A stretch of 64,000 nucleotides of DNA from JABMQW01 sp964439935. GTDB lineage: Bacteria > Fidelibacterota > Marinisomatia > Marinisomatales > TCS56. The position numbers were made by a program, and so were the translations under genes. Positions 62,092 to 64,000 of this stretch are shown here, piece by piece. The notes beneath the pieces are model-generated. The model searched no databases. It had not been told where the DNA came from and was given only the letters and a program-made list of their open reading frames with translations. The stretch lies in contig CAYTPW010000006.1 of the NCBI GenBank assembly GCA_964439935.1, positions 105,827-169,826 of the forward strand. The letters run 5' to 3'. Every line of letters starts with the position of its first letter. The first letter of the stretch is position 1.

Positions 62092-64000
62092 TTGAACCAC
62101 AGTTCCAAATCGCATACACTTAATTCCTTAATTTCCCTAATGTCGTGCATCTGTACACTGGTTACCGGTGCCGAACTTGATATACGCTATGAATTGGAGC
62201 TTACTTTTAATCCTGGTGGGGATGGTCGGCCGGCTCAAGTATGCGGCACTAACCGGTTATGGATACGAAACAACTGGAGCCAGCCCCTGGGGGAATTGCA
62301 TATCCATAATTCCGCAAACGGAAATCTAGACCCGAATCAACCGACCCGCTCTCGCTCAACCATCGGTAACCTGCGTTGTTCGCATCTGGGGAAAATTAGT
62401 GCGGATAACACCATTTCAATGCGAGTCGGTTTATTTCCTGCCGTGGATCCAGGTGAGGAGGTTGTCTTGAATATACCCTTCACCACCTATTTATCGGAAT
62501 CGCCAAATTCCTACGTTCCAACCGTTGGTAGTCGGGGCGATACGGTAATATATAATCTGATTCATTTCTACCCGATCTTGGAGTTTTTTCATTCAGACGG
62601 ATGGCATAGCTGGAATCATACTAACCAAATCGAACCATTCGTGAATCTGGCTGAATATACTGTCAGCCTGTCATTTCCAACCGGCTACCAGGTTGGAGCA
62701 TCCGCCCGCTTGATCAGCAGCGATACTCTGACAACCGATCTGGTGCGTCAACGCTTTAAAAGTCCGAAGGCAATCAGTTTTTCAGCGATAATATCATCTG
62801 AATTTGTTTCACGGCGTGAGTATATCGATGGAATTACGGTCGATATTCTATCTACACCGGGTGAACAGCAGAGGGTTGAACAAATCGTCAGCCAGCTGGA
62901 AAATCTGATCCCTTTTTACCAAGATCGATTCGGCCCGTGCCCCAGCGACCAATTAACACTGTCAATAGGATATTCCCTGGACGCCAGTGCTGTTTCCAGT
63001 GCCAGCTATATCATTTTTCAAGACAGTTTTACGTCCGCCCATCGCATCTTGCCCCGCGAATTTGCCCATCAGTGGTTCGGTAATTCTATCATTACCGATG
63101 CCAATTATGAAACCTGGCTACTCGAATCCTTCTCCGAATATGCCAGCTGGCAATTCAGGCAATCACAGCAGACGCCGGTTGAAACAAATTTCTTAGAATC
63201 GACCAGGGCGGTTGTTCTAATCTGGCAGGATATTTTCGATTTGACCGCTGAAGAAATTATGCAACGGCTCTACGATCTGTTCGGGCGGACACTGATTCCA
63301 CCAATCTACCAACCCGGTAAAGGAACGGATTGGGAAGACCGCACCCGGCTAGTAAGCCGTTATATCGCAGGCAGCCACGCTTTGCAAATGCTGGAATCGG
63401 CAGTCGGCGACAGCCTGATGCGGATCATTATGCATACTTATACAACAGAAAATGTCTGGAATTCGGTTAATACTGAAACATTTATTCATACAGTCAATCG
63501 ATTTGCAGATCGCAAAATCGGAAATAATTTTCGTTTGGCCCTTACGACCAACCTGCGTCCCGATTATAAAATTGTCGATGTGAAAACAGCGGGACGCAAA
63601 GATCGGCGCTGGGAGACAAAGGTAATCACTGACTTCAATGGCACCTGGCGTCTACCGATAGATTTCGAAGCGGTAACTGAAATTGGTGATACGATTCGTT
63701 TTAACCGTATCCGGCTACAGAATGGCGGTGATATCAACCTGATTACCGATAATCCGGTGAAATCGGTTTTACTCGATCCGGACAAACGTACTTTTGATTC
63801 CAACCGTTTTAATAATCGCTGGCCGCGCAATTTCCTGCTGCAACCGATCTATGGACTTCCAAGTTGGGAGGTATATAAACTTTATTATCGTCCAGTTATC
63901 AGACAGGACTGGCGTCAGGACTGGCGCTTTGGGGTGCATATCTCAGGCGGTTTGGGATTAAATCTGATGCCGGTACTACCGGCTTTCTATCAAAATGCCT
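62092..64000 (+). CDS. M1-peptidase-like protein lacking the first zinc histidine (partial, 3' end outside window)
   Basis: An open frame of 636 codons with no stop, from TTG 62092 (directly after the PorQ-like stop, same frame) to the right edge; GGGAG is 11 nt upstream. A signal peptide (SLMSCICTLVTG) is followed by an M1-like N-terminal beta domain. The zinc motif reads REFAHQWFGN (R322-E323...H326) where active enzymes have HExxH, then LLESFSEYASW, which keeps the third zinc ligand glutamate. The GGMEN substrate motif upstream is also absent (SVSSASYIIFQDS-like in that area). It is therefore probably a non-catalytic M1-like surface protein; a different activity is possible. Confidence 0.8.
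   Translation, partial: MNHSSKSHTLNSLISLMSCICTLVTGAELDIRYELELTFNPGGDGRPAQVCGTNRLWIRNNWSQPLGELHIHNSANGNLDPNQPTRSRSTIGNLRCSHLGKISADNTISMRVGLFPAVDPGEEVVLNIPFTTYLSESPNSYVPTVGSRGDTVIYNLIHFYPILEFFHSDGWHSWNHTNQIEPFVNLAEYTVSLSFPTGYQVGASARLISSDTLTTDLVRQRFKSPKAISFSAIISSEFVSRREYIDGITVDILSTPGEQQRVEQIVSQLENLIPFYQDRFGPCPSDQLTLSIGYSLDASAVSSASYIIFQDSFTSAHRILPREFAHQWFGNSIITDANYETWLLESFSEYASWQFRQSQQTPVETNFLESTRAVVLIWQDIFDLTAEEIMQRLYDLFGRTLIPPIYQPGKGTDWEDRTRLVSRYIAGSHALQMLESAVGDSLMRIIMHTYTTENVWNSVNTETFIHTVNRFADRKIGNNFRLALTTNLRPDYKIVDVKTAGRKDRRWETKVITDFNGTWRLPIDFEAVTEIGDTIRFNRIRLQNGGDINLITDNPVKSVLLDPDKRTFDSNRFNNRWPRNFLLQPIYGLPSWEVYKLYYRPVIRQDWRQDWRFGVHISGGLGLNLMPVLPAFYQNA

Noticed and set aside
1..64000. tRNA, rRNA, CRISPR array, prophage or insertion sequence
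   Set aside because: I saw no T-loop-like sequences in gaps, no spaced identical repeats and no transposase or integrase motifs; very short or degenerate cases cannot be excluded by eye.

Overview
This window is about 46-48% GC and almost fully coding. It most likely comes from an FCB-superphylum bacterium (Marinimicrobia/Neomarinimicrobiota, Calditrichota, KSB1 or similar). The evidence is several large secreted proteins ending in a YPNPFNP-type C-terminal sorting/FlgD-like domain, a PorQ/PorV-like barrel protein, delta-60 repeats, LPP20/CsgG-like periplasmic proteins and mostly weak Shine-Dalgarno sequences. The phylum is inferred from style; no rRNA or other taxonomic marker is present. 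I found no tRNA, rRNA, CRISPR array, prophage or insertion sequence.

Layout. 1-7968 (minus): a five-gene operon-like run of envelope genes: a FlgT/LPP20-like protein, an LPP20-like protein, a TlpA-like thioredoxin, a TolB/LpoB/CsgG-like anchored protein, and a giant secreted protein that runs off the left edge (seven delta-60 repeats, then Fn3 modules alternating with CBM9-like modules in ~257-residue tandem units). A divergent regulatory region with nested inverted repeats (8005-8119) separates it from a TPR+SLH lipoprotein. 9380-18864 (plus, one minus gene): SufS-like class V aminotransferase, a small secreted protein with a probable non-AUG start, ligA, a PAP2 protein, an ABC-2 exporter and a CsgG-like protein. 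18921-28379: ychF, fabA, acyl-CoA dehydrogenase, a second PAP2 protein, three transporters and CvpA. 28433-38682 (minus): four overlapping genes for large surface proteins, three of them paralogues, the middle one split by an in-frame amber codon. 38773-48608: yqgE, uvrA, a 7TM diguanylate cyclase, a divergent transketolase-like enzyme, a four-fold Trp-repeat protein, a 45-residue small ORF and a creatininase-family hydrolase. 48800-56592 (plus): ruvB-queA-ispD-ispF, then GNAT, ZIP transporter, TM1586-like nitroreductase and a three-gene ABC exporter. 56655-64000 (plus): NmrA-like protein, M19 dipeptidase, priA, a PorQ-like barrel, and an M1-peptidase-like protein that has lost a zinc-binding histidine and runs off the right edge.

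How the genes relate. Housekeeping functions (DNA repair and replication: ligA, uvrA, ruvB, priA; isoprenoid synthesis: ispD, ispF; tRNA modification: queA; fatty-acid metabolism: fabA, acyl-CoA dehydrogenase) are interspersed with envelope and export functions. The most unusual parts are the left-edge envelope operon, the tandem surface-protein operon with its amber codon, and the degenerate M1-like protein directly after the PorQ-like barrel gene.
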